Source: Chloroflexi bacterium RBG_13_51_18 (GTDB lineage Bacteria > Chloroflexota > Dehalococcoidia > Dehalococcoidales > RBG-16-60-22). From it: DNA of 16,278 nt. The notes under the pieces are model-generated. The model saw only the letters and a program-made list of their open reading frames with translations, did not search any database and had not been told where the DNA came from. Numbering within the stretch: the stretch's first letter is position 1; the number at the start of each line of letters is the position of its first letter. The translations under genes and the position numbers were made by a program. The stretch spans positions 3,141 through 19,418 of the forward strand of contig MGMR01000092.1 of NCBI GenBank assembly GCA_001796495.1. The letters are read 5' to 3'. Of the stretch, positions 1 to 8,457 are shown in pieces.

Positions 1-49
1 ATGCAATTGTCGTTCTGAGTGCGGACGTGGTTATCACCAAAGCGGAGAC

Positions 50-97
50 AAGGGGTTTAACCGAGCGAAGCGAGCTACGCCTCTGGCGAAACCCCTT
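50..97. repeat. Inverted repeat upstream of the lipoprotein gene
   Basis: Perfect 9-base arms AAGGGGTTT (50-58) and AAACCCCTT (89-97) enclose a 30-base loop that carries GAGCGAAGCGAG. There is no T-run after the right arm, so it does not look like an intrinsic terminator. It lies just before the ribosome binding site of the lipoprotein gene and could fold in the 5' leader if transcription starts upstream. I see nothing recognisable in bases 1-49. Confidence 0.45.
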
Positions 98-129
98 GCC
101 ATTCAGCCACAAGCGAAGGAGGAGGAAAG

Positions 130-897
130 ATGCGGCAGTTTATTCCGGTGTTGATGGCGGGTCTGGCCCTGGTTCTCGGCGGTTGCACCACCACCACCGA
201 CGGCGACGGCAACGACGTGGACACCCAGGCCTTCTACCCCAACGACGAGGACAATTACTGGACCTACACCGTCACCTCGGATCCGGTGGAGTACGAAGAG
301 GACTGGACCATTATAGACGACCCGGGCTACCAGCTCTGCTATTCCCAGCAGCGGATGCGCTCCCACGTCGAGGGCGACCCCGACGATACCAACGTTGAAA
401 CCTTCTTCACCGACGACGAGACCGAGGCCGTGATTGTCGAGGGGTACATGGCCTACGACGAGGGTGACCTGGACTGGCTCTTCATGTTCGAGGACGACCC
501 CTGGACCAAGCTCAGATGGCAGTCTGACGGCCTCGACGAGGGCGACACCTGGGACGCCTGGCTCATCTCCGGCATCCCGCCCGGCATCTTCGGCTTCGAG
601 GACGCCCCGGCGGACTCCATCGGTTTCGACATCGAGGCCGAGGTCTTTGGCACCAACGACTTCGATTACCAGGGCAACACCCTCACCTCCTACGAGATCC
701 GCTTTACCGGCGACGTCATCTTCGAGGTGGACGATGTGGACCCCGAGGAGTGGGACCGTTATGAGTGGCGACAGGACATGTATTTCGTTCCGGAGTTCGG
801 CTGGGTCATGATCCAGATGTACACCAACATCTGGGGTTCGTTGGTCCCCGACGATTTCTACACGCTCACGGACACCAACGTGCCCATCCCCGACTAG
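130..897 (+). CDS. Acidic exported lipoprotein of unknown function
   Basis: The 255-residue product begins with a lipoprotein signal peptide: a short basic start, a hydrophobic stretch and the lipobox LGGC, with Cys19 as the expected lipidated residue. A Thr-rich, then Asp/Gly-rich linker follows, after which the mature part is very rich in Asp, Glu, Trp and Tyr and has no motif I recognise. Acidic composition and alternating aromatic residues suggest a secreted beta-rich domain. The ATG is preceded by a strong AGGAGGAGG-type ribosome binding site about 6 bases upstream. The gene stands alone on the + strand and ends just before an intrinsic terminator (915-941). It is likely anchored in the outer or inner membrane. 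Export is well supported; function is unknown. Confidence 0.85.
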   Translation: MRQFIPVLMAGLALVLGGCTTTTDGDGNDVDTQAFYPNDEDNYWTYTVTSDPVEYEEDWTIIDDPGYQLCYSQQRMRSHVEGDPDDTNVETFFTDDETEAVIVEGYMAYDEGDLDWLFMFEDDPWTKLRWQSDGLDEGDTWDAWLISGIPPGIFGFEDAPADSIGFDIEAEVFGTNDFDYQGNTLTSYEIRFTGDVIFEVDDVDPEEWDRYEWRQDMYFVPEFGWVMIQMYTNIWGSLVPDDFYTLTDTNVPIPD

Positions 898-914
898 TCT
901 TTCTCGTTTTGGTG

Positions 915-941
915 AAGGGCGTCCCGCGGGGCGCCCTTTTT
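915..941 (+). terminator. Rho-independent terminator after the lipoprotein gene
   Basis: Arms AAGGGCG (915-921) and CGCCCTT (932-938) form a stem extended inward by CCC/GGG around a short GC loop, with one T-G wobble. The 3' arm runs into TTTTT (937-941). It begins 18 bases after the lipoprotein stop codon and is well placed to end that transcript. Confidence 0.85.
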
Positions 942-953
942 CGTTCGATTGCC

Positions 954-1072
954 GTAGGGCGGGGGCTCTGTACCCCGCCCTTTCATCGTTAAACCGGGCG
1001 GCACACGGAGTTGCCGCCCTACGTACCGCGTTGACCGATGCTCGTAGGGGGGGGTGTCCACACCCGCCCGCG
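954..1072. repeat. Cluster of three GC-rich REP-like palindromes
   Basis: Three hairpins lie in tandem between convergent genes. The first has arms GGGCGGGG (957-964) and CCCCGCCC (973-980). The second has GGGCGGC (996-1002) and GCCGCCC (1013-1019). The third has GGGTGT (1052-1057) and ACACCC (1060-1065). The first and third are led by GTAGGG, and the second is followed by CCCTACG, its reverse complement, so they look like members of one mobile or REP-like family in mixed orientation. A fourth member is at 9484-9505. They may also help to end the convergent transcripts. Confidence 0.6.
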
Positions 1073-1076
1073 GGAT

Positions 1077-2675
1077 TTAGCGCAGCTCGTAGAGGTAATC
1101 CACCCGGACGCCGGCGTAGAAATCGGATAAAATCGCGCCCTCCACGTTGCCGAAATTCTCCGCGTCGGCGTACCCGGCGGTGAAGGTCGTCACGAGGTCC
1201 CGCGTCGGGTGCCAGACGAAGTCGAGCCGGTAATCCCGGGACGATTCCACGACGCCGGAGGGGAAGGTCTCCTCGGTGAAGCCCTCGGCGGCCCAGTCGT
1301 TCTCGATGCGCCCCTCTCCGCGCCGGTCCAGGGTCACGGAGATGTCCATGGAGAAGTCGGGCCCGAAGCTCGCGGCGGCCAGGACCGACCAGCGGTCGGT
1401 GTCGTTGCCCCGGGGGAAGCCCAGGGGCCGGCCCAGGAACAACAGCCTGGCGTAGGGATCGGGCACATTGTAGACCCAGTTCCAGACGCGCACGTACTCC
1501 GCGCCGAGGGAAAATCCGACGAGGCCGAGGGGGTCGGCCCAGCTCACGCCGGCCAGGAACGCAATCTCCGGCGGCTCCTCGTCCGCCTCGTACTGGAGGT
1601 CGTCCACCATGAACTGGCCCCAGAGCCGGACGCCCTCGAGCGGTCGGGCGTCGAAATCCACCAGCCAGAACGGGTTGTCGTCCAGGGCGTCGGAAGCGAA
1701 CTGCTCGATGTAGTGCAGGGTCAGCGGGTTCAGGTACGCCAGCCTCAGGGACTCCCCCTCGCCGCCGTAAACCGTGGCCTCGCCCAACCCCACCTCCACC
1801 TCTGGGGCTATCTGCCAACAGAGGCGGTGGCCCACCAGGTATCGGTTGTATCGCGCCCCGTCGAGGACGAGTGGGTCCAGGCCGGCGTGGAAGTAGCTGA
1901 ACTTCAGGTTCCAGAAGTCGAAGGCGTAGCGGAAGCCGTCCAGGGCCGGGCCTTCCCCCGAGAAGAGGGTGGAGCCGCCCAGGCTGTGGCCCCACTGCAG
2001 CGGCTCGCGGCCCGCCGAGAGGCTGAACCACTCCGTCGGGGTCCAGCGCAGGTAGCCGTAATCGAACTGGACCGAGAGGCCGCCCTTCCACTCCAACCCG
2101 CGCCAGTCGGGGTCTTCCAGGCCGTCGGTGTCCACCTCGCCCCTGGCGCAGAGCGCCACTTCGTCGCCGTACCCCGCCCCCAGGAGGAGATACCCGCGAC
2201 CGCGGTACACGGCGCCGGTGTCCGGAGCGGTGAAGCCCGCGGGGAGGACCGCCTCCTCGGGGACGGTCAGGTCGCCCGTATGGTAGCCGGTATCACCCAC
2301 GAAACGAGCGCCCGCCTCGAGGGAGACTTCGTCCCGCTGGCGCTCCCGGTCGAGCTCGTCGGCCGGCCCGCGCACCCGGCGCCACAGCGCCACCTCGGGC
2401 TCGAACTCCTCCACGAGGCGCTCCACGAGGCCCCGGATCGAGACGGGCAGCCAGACGACCCCCCGCTCGAGGTCCTCGGTGAGCTTCCCCGCGCAGGCCG
2501 CGAAGTAGGCCCGGTCCCACGGGCGCTCGGAGACGTGGCCCCCCGGCCAGAGTCCGCGCTCGATGAGCCGGTCGGCCACACCGTAGGCCCAGTGGTCCAG
2601 CGGCACGGTGGCCGCCGGCAGCGCCGCCGCGACGGCGACGGGCAGGATCGCTATAAGCGTCAACAAGCGCGGCAC
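1077..2675 (-). CDS. Wzi-like outer-membrane beta-barrel (capsule assembly family)
   Basis: The 532-residue product has a signal peptide (basic Arg3, hydrophobic residues 4-20, Ala-rich cleavage region). The mature start, with the motif VPLDHWAYGVADRL, is typical of capsule-assembly Wzi-family proteins. The rest is a long run of alternating aromatic and polar segments, as in a beta-barrel, ending in a short C-terminal strand. Wzi proteins sit in the outer membrane and bind or organise exported polysaccharide. The start is GTG at 2675, preceded by GGGAGGG with 5-base spacing. The gene follows a polyprenyl-phosphate sugar transferase by 27 bases, so the two form an operon, which supports a role in capsule or exopolysaccharide display. 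The family call rests on the N-terminal motif, the barrel-like pattern and the neighbour. A different barrel family is possible. Confidence 0.75.
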   Translation of the reverse strand: MPRLLTLIAILPVAVAAALPAATVPLDHWAYGVADRLIERGLWPGGHVSERPWDRAYFAACAGKLTEDLERGVVWLPVSIRGLVERLVEEFEPEVALWRRVRGPADELDRERQRDEVSLEAGARFVGDTGYHTGDLTVPEEAVLPAGFTAPDTGAVYRGRGYLLLGAGYGDEVALCARGEVDTDGLEDPDWRGLEWKGGLSVQFDYGYLRWTPTEWFSLSAGREPLQWGHSLGGSTLFSGEGPALDGFRYAFDFWNLKFSYFHAGLDPLVLDGARYNRYLVGHRLCWQIAPEVEVGLGEATVYGGEGESLRLAYLNPLTLHYIEQFASDALDDNPFWLVDFDARPLEGVRLWGQFMVDDLQYEADEEPPEIAFLAGVSWADPLGLVGFSLGAEYVRVWNWVYNVPDPYARLLFLGRPLGFPRGNDTDRWSVLAAASFGPDFSMDISVTLDRRGEGRIENDWAAEGFTEETFPSGVVESSRDYRLDFVWHPTRDLVTTFTAGYADAENFGNVEGAILSDFYAGVRVDYLYELR

Positions 2676-2702
2676 GTCAACCCTCCCGGTTGCACCGATC
2701 GA

Positions 2703-4112
2703 TCAGTACGCCCCCTTGCCCGTGATTACGCGCCAGAGGGTCTCCAGGATTATCCGCAGGTCGAAGGCCAGCGACCAGTTCTCGAGGTAGTAGATGTCGT
2801 ACTCGACCTTGTCCTCGATGGCGGTCTCGTAGCGGCCGTTTATCTGAGCCCAGCCGGTGATGCCCGACTTGACCTGGTGCCGGACCAGGAAGCGCGGCAC
2901 CTTCTCCTTGAACTCCTCGACGAAGTGCGGCCTCTCGGCCCGCGGGCCGACGATGGACATGTCGCCCCGGATGACGTTGAAGAACTGGGGCAGCTCGTCC
3001 AGCGAGAACCGGCGCAGGAAGCGGCCGATGGGGGTCACTCGCGGGTCGTTTTTCTCCGTCCAGACCGTGTCCGATTCCCGCTCGCTCTGCACGTACATGG
3101 TGCGGAACTTCAGGAAGGTGAACTCGGCGAGGTTCAGCCCCACCCGGCGCTGCCGGAAAATCACCGGCCCCGGGCTCGACACCAGGACCAGAAGGGCCGT
3201 AAGCAGGTAGAGCCACGAGAACGCGAGCCCGAAAAGGACGGAGAAGAAAAGATCGAAGGTCCGCTTCAGGAACCGGCTCCACAGGGACAACAGCGGCACC
3301 TGCCGCACCCCGATCAGGGGGATGCCGTCCATGTCCTCGATCTGGGCCCGGTTGATGGAGCGCCCGATCAAAACCTCCATCAGGTCCGGCACCACCGAGG
3401 CGTTTATCCCCTCGCGCTCGCAGACGTCGAAGAACTCGAACAGCCGGTGCCGGTCCCCGACGGGGACGGCGATGAAGACCTCGTCGGGGCGCACCTCGCC
3501 TAAAATTCTCTCCAGGTCGTCGTAGCCGCCCAGCAGGTTCTGCCCGGTTTCCCCGGAATCGCCCAGAAAGCCCGCCAGCTCGTAGCCGTACTCGGAATGG
3601 CCCTTCAGCTTCTCGGCCACCTTCTGCCCCAGGGGTCCGGCGCCCACGACGAGCACCCGACGGAGGTCCACCCCGCGCCGGCGGACGCGCTCGCCCACCC
3701 GCCGGACGACGCTCCGGAAGACGCCGACCAAAATTATGTCTATCGCCCAGAAGAAGGTCATCAGCCACCGCGAGAGCGACTCGGTCTGGATGATGAACTT
3801 CGCCCCGTAGGCGATGAAAAGGACTAAGGTCACGTTGCGGACGATGGCGAAGAACTCGCCGTAGCGGCCGTGGAGGCGGCGACGGGTGTAGAGGCCGCTG
3901 GCCGCGAAAACCGCCACCGTGGAAACGACCACCGTCAACGCGAAGGGCAGGTAGGCGAAGAAGCTGGGGATGTCGTCCGGAAGGCCGATGACGCCGCCCA
4001 GGAACCTCCAGCCGAAGCGGAGCTGGTACGCCAAAAGCACGGCGGCGAAGGAGAGGACCAGGTCGCCGGCGACCAGAATTGCGGCCGTGACGCGGTCGTG
4101 GCGGTGGAGCAA
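2703..4112 (-). CDS. Undecaprenyl-phosphate sugar phosphotransferase (exopolysaccharide glycosylphosphotransferase)
   Basis: The enzyme moves a sugar-1-phosphate from a nucleotide sugar to undecaprenyl phosphate, the first step of lipid-linked polysaccharide assembly at the inner membrane. The protein has four N-terminal membrane segments, a cytoplasmic Rossmann-like domain with VVGAGPLG, another hydrophobic segment, and the bacterial sugar-transferase domain with KRTFDLFFS, FRQRRVGLN, LKFRTM, SLDELPQFFNVIRGDMSIVG and GITGWAQINGR. This is the WcaJ/WbaP-like family; the sugar cannot be read from sequence. I place the start at TTG 4112 because GGAGG lies 5 bases upstream (4118-4122) and the product then begins directly before the first membrane segment, giving 469 residues. 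A longer reading to TTG 4190 would run into the AT-rich island. It is the first gene of an operon with the Wzi-like gene. Confidence 0.92.
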   Translation of the reverse strand: MLHRHDRVTAAILVAGDLVLSFAAVLLAYQLRFGWRFLGGVIGLPDDIPSFFAYLPFALTVVVSTVAVFAASGLYTRRRLHGRYGEFFAIVRNVTLVLFIAYGAKFIIQTESLSRWLMTFFWAIDIILVGVFRSVVRRVGERVRRRGVDLRRVLVVGAGPLGQKVAEKLKGHSEYGYELAGFLGDSGETGQNLLGGYDDLERILGEVRPDEVFIAVPVGDRHRLFEFFDVCEREGINASVVPDLMEVLIGRSINRAQIEDMDGIPLIGVRQVPLLSLWSRFLKRTFDLFFSVLFGLAFSWLYLLTALLVLVSSPGPVIFRQRRVGLNLAEFTFLKFRTMYVQSERESDTVWTEKNDPRVTPIGRFLRRFSLDELPQFFNVIRGDMSIVGPRAERPHFVEEFKEKVPRFLVRHQVKSGITGWAQINGRYETAIEDKVEYDIYYLENWSLAFDLRIILETLWRVITGKGAY

Positions 4113-4134
4113 AAGGGCCTCCGGCGGAGATTCG

Positions 4135-4167
4135 TGCCGAAAGGTTAGCACAGGCGCCCTTTGTTTG
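4135..4167 (-). promoter_or_regulatory. Possible promoter of the polysaccharide operon
   Basis: Read on the minus strand, TTGCAA is followed after 17 bases by TAACCT, which has an upstream TG extension (TGCTAACCT). Matches to consensus are modest (4/6 and 3/6). The element sits about 20-50 bases ahead of the TTG start of the sugar transferase, at the edge of AT-rich island 1, so the insertion may have left it only just intact. Confidence 0.3.
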
Positions 4168-4183
4168 CAATTCGCAACTGTGA

Positions 4184-4211
4184 TTGACAAAGCGACCTTT
4201 TTGGATAAAAA
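4184..4211 (+). promoter_or_regulatory. Promoter candidate for the island 1 gene
   Basis: A perfect TTGACA (4184-4189) is followed after 16 bases by TAAAAA (4206-4211, 4/6 to consensus). It lies 28 bases ahead of the GTG start at 4240, at the left border of the AT-rich island. A good AGGAGA (4228-4233) follows, so the cassette appears to carry its own promoter and leader. Confidence 0.5.
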
Positions 4212-4239
4212 TTCTATTGAAAGTGTCAGGAGAAAAACA

Positions 4240-7200
4240 GTGAATACGTTATCTACCCAGATAACATCTTTAAAAAATGACGATAGAATGAAGCCTCTGC
4301 TTAACGATGGTTCAATTTGCGCTTTGCAAATTTGGTTTATAAAGGATGCTTCAAAGATAAATCTTTTATACGGTTGGGTAATAAGAACAACACATCAAAA
4401 GACGGAGAAGTGGGTGGAATATCAAGTAGGAAGGTTATCTGGTAATACTAAGTTAATAAGACTTTCTCTCTTTCAAAAACCTGTAACCGTTATTAGCATA
4501 ATTAATAAACTCTGTGAAGGGTATTCTTTTAGCCAAGCTAGTTCTATAAATGGTATTTATCGCTTACCCGATCACTTTTCTACCTTTATGTTTAATCCGG
4601 TTTCAGGCAGTTTAGCCGACCAATATATATTTCGTCCCCCTGTTTATTACCAAGTTGAAATTGATAGCCTATTGCGCAAGGATGTTGTATCTACTTGGAT
4701 TAGTCCAGACTACAAATCACCTGCGTTTTGCGCTTCACTATTTAGTTTGAATAAAATTGCTATATTTACAAATGAGTATGGTAAATTAGAAGATTCACAA
4801 ATAATTAATTGCTTAGGATATTTGGAAAAAGATACTAGTATTCGATTCACTGGTAGTGATTGTGGTCGAATTGGAAATATTGAATTTCTTAATTTCCCAT
4901 TCTCAGATGCTTTTGGTAATTCATTAGTTTCGATTAATACAATTCTAGTTCCGGATAGTAATGGAAAAAAGCGCTATGGACAAGTATTAAATACAGCTAA
5001 GGGCGTATCAGTTAATATTAATAACGTTTTAATGCCAAGCGGTACAAAGTTACTTGTTAATTGTAGTATACGCAATTCACATGCTGTTGTTTTAGACATA
5101 GTAAAGGAAGTTACCATTAATAATGGCAGTTGCCTTGTTGAATTTAAAATTGAGGAGCAAGTAGGAGAATTTGATGTGACAATTTGGAAATTAGAAGAGG
5201 ATGGTAATTTGGCACTTTGTTACCAAAACGGTTGGGCAGTGTTTGGCAGAAGTAAAGAACCTTGGAGTGATTCACTGGGTGAAGTCAATAATTTAGTGAC
5301 TAGGTTGTTTCCTGAAATTGATTCTCAAAGAGGTACATACGGACAAAAAGAGTTTATAGATTTTTTTAAGCAAAAAGTTAGAGATTCTAGTACTGAAAAG
5401 ATAATCATTGCTGATCCCTATTTTGATGAATCCGGTTTGCAATTAATTTATGATTCTATGAGGCAGAATTACATGCAAGGTCGTAATGTAAAATTCACTA
5501 TTTTAGTAAATTGTAAATTACAATCAGATTACTTTAAGCAAGATATGTCAAGAAAGAAAAGTTTAATTGATAAATGTAACATAATTGATTTTGTTTGGGA
5601 AGATATTAATATAAAGCTTATTAATGTAGAGGTTAATAAGAAGGATTTTCACGATCGTAATTGGATTGTGCAAAAAAGACATGGGTTTGATGAAGTTTAT
5701 AATCTTTCTCGATCAATACAACTAACTAGATCAGAAAGACCTTTGAGTAATTTATCGAATCCTTCACATCTTGCTCAACGTATTATTTATGAAGTACAAG
5801 AGCTTCGAAATCCCCCAACAAATCCTAAAACAGGTAAGCCAAAGTATAAAGTTGAAACTTTATACACATCTGAAATAGCCCATCTTTTTACAACACATTC
5901 AACAGGTTTGGATAGATTAATTAATCCTCAGTTGTTTTTCTCAGTTCTTTTAAAGAAGAGAATTTATCTTTATCTAAGTAGACAGGAGTTAGAAAATTCA
6001 CTTCGTAAAATTGGTTTTCTAATTAATAATTCCCTAATATATCCAATTGACAAAGATGAATGTATTATCTATTTAATAAATTATCTTGAGAAATTAGATG
6101 CAACGAATTCATTTGTTAATAAATTATACTGGTATATTGGGAAATTGATTTTTAAACATGACAATAAACGTAAGTTTGTTGATCTCTGGACAGACTTCTC
6201 AAAATTAGCACTTGCAAATGATATGTATCTTGATAAAAGATTTACTATAATTAATAAATCTAGTAAGTACAGCTTTAAAGAACAACTTTACAATTATCTT
6301 AAGGAATACCCATTATTACATCAGCGAGATAGTAATGAGAAATTACAGTTATCTGGTGAGGAAAGGTGGATAAGGCAATTCATACAAAGTTCATTCAAGG
6401 ATTGCCTACAGGGAGCCGAACATTTCTTTAGCTACCGACATTATGGTTTAAACTGGGGTGTGGTTTATGCTATAAAATATTTATTGAAATTTCAAATTAC
6501 ATCAATTAACGAATATATTGAATATTTAGAAGATATTCTTAGAAGCAAAATAACTAAAACTACTATTAAGAATATCGTTGAAATATTATTATCATTTATT
6601 AATGAATATGTTGAAGAGGTTCATAAATGTAATATTGATTTTATAAAAGTGATGCTAGGAAGTAAATTACAAAGTCTACGTACGCTTGGCATTCAGGGAC
6701 TAATTCATCTAAGAATGTTAGAGAATAAAGAAGCTTGTTCAGGAGGTTTAAATACTAAAAAGGTATTTACAATGTTAAGAACACTACCTACAGAAGAAAA
6801 CGAATATTTATTAAGCCTTGCCGAATACCTGCACCAATTGTGGTGGTGTGTTGAACATGATAGAGTAGAAAATAAAAAATACATAAGAGAAGACATTGAA
6901 CAAGTTAAAGGTGAACTTATTATAAAATGGCCTAGTAACATAACTGATGAAAATATGAAGGATTTAATTTTTATTATTTCTGCAAGCAATGAAGGTAGGT
7001 GGGCAGCGAAAATTACTAATGAGTTATTTATACCATTAATTGATAAATCAATATTAACGTATGATGAAGTAGCTAATGTATGGATAAATATATTATATAC
7101 TTATCTTGGTTACGAAAATAATAATGAAGAAAGAAAATCTTTATTTATTATTTATGATAAAGAATTAATAGAAACTTGTGCATGGTGTTTATCGTTATGC

Positions 7201-7548
7201 AGTGATAAAGCGGTTGAGAAATGGTGGAAAAAAATTAATAAAGTAGTAGACGATGATTTACACATTGTATTAAAACCATTTATTAAAAAAATTGATTATG
7301 GACTTAATCATGATATACTTGTGAGGTTAATGTATATCTACTCTGTTGTATCGTTAGTATCTTGTTATTGGGATATTTACAATTCATCTCTTGAAAACGG
7401 AAAAAGGTGGAATAAATTGGCACAAGGTATAATAAACCATGTAATGCCTCGATTTAAAGAAAGTGAACGATGGCAAACTGATGAAGGTTTAATAGACTAC
7501 ATAAAAGATATTAATAAGCGTATCTACGCAATGTGGTTGTATTCTTAA
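4240..7548 (+). CDS. Large AT-rich accessory protein with a PLD-like segment, function unknown
   Basis: The 1102-residue product has no signal peptide and no clear membrane segment. Residues 1-345 look like a mixed alpha/beta region that I do not recognise. Residues about 348-500 resemble a phospholipase-D-like fold: a strand ending in IIIADPYFDE (388-397), then, about 75 residues on, FHDRNWIV with His471-Asp472-Arg473. A full HKD motif is absent, so this may be a catalytically altered or phosphate-binding PLD-like domain, as in MIT_C-type domains. Residues about 560-1102 are mostly helical, with many Trp and Lys, as in scaffold or sensor repeats. I recall similar layouts in proteins annotated VPA1262-like, but could not test this. 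The start is GTG 4240 with AGGAGA 6 bases upstream; the same frame continues upstream through host DNA only by chance. Codon use is AT-biased, unlike both neighbours. It is a single-gene insertion between divergent host genes. Defence is a hypothesis. Confidence 0.85.
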   Translation: MNTLSTQITSLKNDDRMKPLLNDGSICALQIWFIKDASKINLLYGWVIRTTHQKTEKWVEYQVGRLSGNTKLIRLSLFQKPVTVISIINKLCEGYSFSQASSINGIYRLPDHFSTFMFNPVSGSLADQYIFRPPVYYQVEIDSLLRKDVVSTWISPDYKSPAFCASLFSLNKIAIFTNEYGKLEDSQIINCLGYLEKDTSIRFTGSDCGRIGNIEFLNFPFSDAFGNSLVSINTILVPDSNGKKRYGQVLNTAKGVSVNINNVLMPSGTKLLVNCSIRNSHAVVLDIVKEVTINNGSCLVEFKIEEQVGEFDVTIWKLEEDGNLALCYQNGWAVFGRSKEPWSDSLGEVNNLVTRLFPEIDSQRGTYGQKEFIDFFKQKVRDSSTEKIIIADPYFDESGLQLIYDSMRQNYMQGRNVKFTILVNCKLQSDYFKQDMSRKKSLIDKCNIIDFVWEDINIKLINVEVNKKDFHDRNWIVQKRHGFDEVYNLSRSIQLTRSERPLSNLSNPSHLAQRIIYEVQELRNPPTNPKTGKPKYKVETLYTSEIAHLFTTHSTGLDRLINPQLFFSVLLKKRIYLYLSRQELENSLRKIGFLINNSLIYPIDKDECIIYLINYLEKLDATNSFVNKLYWYIGKLIFKHDNKRKFVDLWTDFSKLALANDMYLDKRFTIINKSSKYSFKEQLYNYLKEYPLLHQRDSNEKLQLSGEERWIRQFIQSSFKDCLQGAEHFFSYRHYGLNWGVVYAIKYLLKFQITSINEYIEYLEDILRSKITKTTIKNIVEILLSFINEYVEEVHKCNIDFIKVMLGSKLQSLRTLGIQGLIHLRMLENKEACSGGLNTKKVFTMLRTLPTEENEYLLSLAEYLHQLWWCVEHDRVENKKYIREDIEQVKGELIIKWPSNITDENMKDLIFIISASNEGRWAAKITNELFIPLIDKSILTYDEVANVWINILYTYLGYENNNEERKSLFIIYDKELIETCAWCLSLCSDKAVEKWWKKINKVVDDDLHIVLKPFIKKIDYGLNHDILVRLMYIYSVVSLVSCYWDIYNSSLENGKRWNKLAQGIINHVMPRFKESERWQTDEGLIDYIKDINKRIYAMWLYS

Positions 7549-7554
7549 AATACC

Positions 7555-7583
7555 TGGAAACGGGGGCCGATTTGCGCTATACT
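7555..7583 (+). promoter_or_regulatory. Promoter candidate for the FecR-domain gene
   Basis: TGGAAA (7555-7560, 4/6) and TATACT (7578-7583, 5/6) are separated by 17 bases. The -35 element begins only 6 bases after the island 1 stop codon, so the island ends just outside the host promoter. A hairpin with arms CAAGGC (7619-7624) and GCCTTG (7632-7637) then lies in the expected leader, before the GGGAGG ribosome binding site (7647-7652). Confidence 0.5.
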
Positions 7584-7657
7584 TACCTAACTTTCGATGG
7601 AAGCTCAACCCCGGATTTCAAGGCCCCGCGCGCCTTGACCCCCACCGGGAGGTCCCC

Positions 7658-8428
7658 ATGCGCCGCTGGATGAGTCTTGTGGGTTTCGCCGCCTTCGCCG
7701 TCGCCGCGGGCGTCCTCTACGCCCAGGACACAGAGTCAGACGCGGTCTTCACCTACGTGGACGGCGACGTCGTCAAGAAGCAGGCCGAGCTTGAGGAGTG
7801 GGAGCAGGCCCTGTTGAACTCGCGCGTCTCCAAGGGCTACCAGGTCCGGACCTACGTGGAGTCCCGCGCCGAGCTGACCCTGAACGAATCCAGCGTCGTC
7901 CGCCTGGCCCCGCGTACGACCATTGACGTGGTCAAGCTCTTCGAGGAGAGCCGCGAGGGCTACAACGACACCCTGTTCCAGGTGGAGGAGGGCGACATCT
8001 GGGCCGCCGTGGAGGGCCTGGGCGAGGACGACTCCTTCGTCATCACCTCGGACATCATGGGCACCGCTTGCCGCGGCACCACCTACCGCGTCAACGTCGC
8101 CGACGACGGCACCACGATGCTGCGGGTTTACACGGGCGCCGTGGAGCTCTGGGACCCCATGATGGCCATCCTCGGCCCCGGGTTCTGGGAGACCGAGAGC
8201 GTGGGCGGCGGGGGCGAGGGGCGCTACGAGGTGGTCGGGCCCCACGAGGTCGCCGGCCCCCACGAGGTCTCCGAGGAGGAGTGGCGGCTCAAGCTCATCA
8301 CCGGCATGCAGCAGATAATCGTCGGCCCCGACGGCAAGATCGTCGAGAGGGGCGCCTTCTCCGCCACGGACCCCCTCGAGCAGACCGACTGGGTCCTGTG
8401 GAACCAGGAGCGCGACGCGGGCCGGTAG
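7658..8428 (+). CDS. Exported FecR-domain protein
   Basis: The 256-residue product has a signal peptide (Arg-Arg start, hydrophobic core, likely cleavage after YAQ near residue 23). It then has a FecR-like beta-rich domain at about residues 30-170. Visible hallmarks are GYQVRTYVESRAELTLNES, VVRLAPRTTIDV, FQVEEGDIW, ITSDIMGTACRGTTYRV and LRVYTGAVEL. Free-standing FecR domains of this kind are periplasmic or surface proteins. The TonB-sensor role of classical FecR is not implied, as there is no sigma factor or TonB receptor nearby. Near residue 195 the pentapeptide GPHEV occurs twice in tandem. The ATG is preceded by GGGAGG with 5-base spacing, and a hairpin terminator follows the gene. The domain call is firm; the cellular role is unknown. 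Confidence 0.85.
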   Translation: MRRWMSLVGFAAFAVAAGVLYAQDTESDAVFTYVDGDVVKKQAELEEWEQALLNSRVSKGYQVRTYVESRAELTLNESSVVRLAPRTTIDVVKLFEESREGYNDTLFQVEEGDIWAAVEGLGEDDSFVITSDIMGTACRGTTYRVNVADDGTTMLRVYTGAVELWDPMMAILGPGFWETESVGGGGEGRYEVVGPHEVAGPHEVSEEEWRLKLITGMQQIIVGPDGKIVERGAFSATDPLEQTDWVLWNQERDAGR

Positions 8429-8457
8429 ACAATCGCCGCGAACCGGAGTTACTTCGA

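Noticed and set aside
103..2091. Long - strand open frame (662 codons) across the lipoprotein gene and Wzi-like gene
   Set aside because: Its frame is Pro/Arg/Gly-rich and low-complexity, covers two real genes and intergenic palindromes, and has no family motif.
1209..3503. Long + strand open frame (764 codons) across the polysaccharide operon
   Set aside because: It lies opposite two genes with clear family motifs, has no domain signal and is a shadow of high G+C codon bias.
3970..4239. Upstream extension of the island 1 gene to ATG 3970
   Set aside because: The extension is antisense to the sugar transferase, Arg/Ser-rich, and changes composition abruptly; GTG 4240 has a good AGGAGA.
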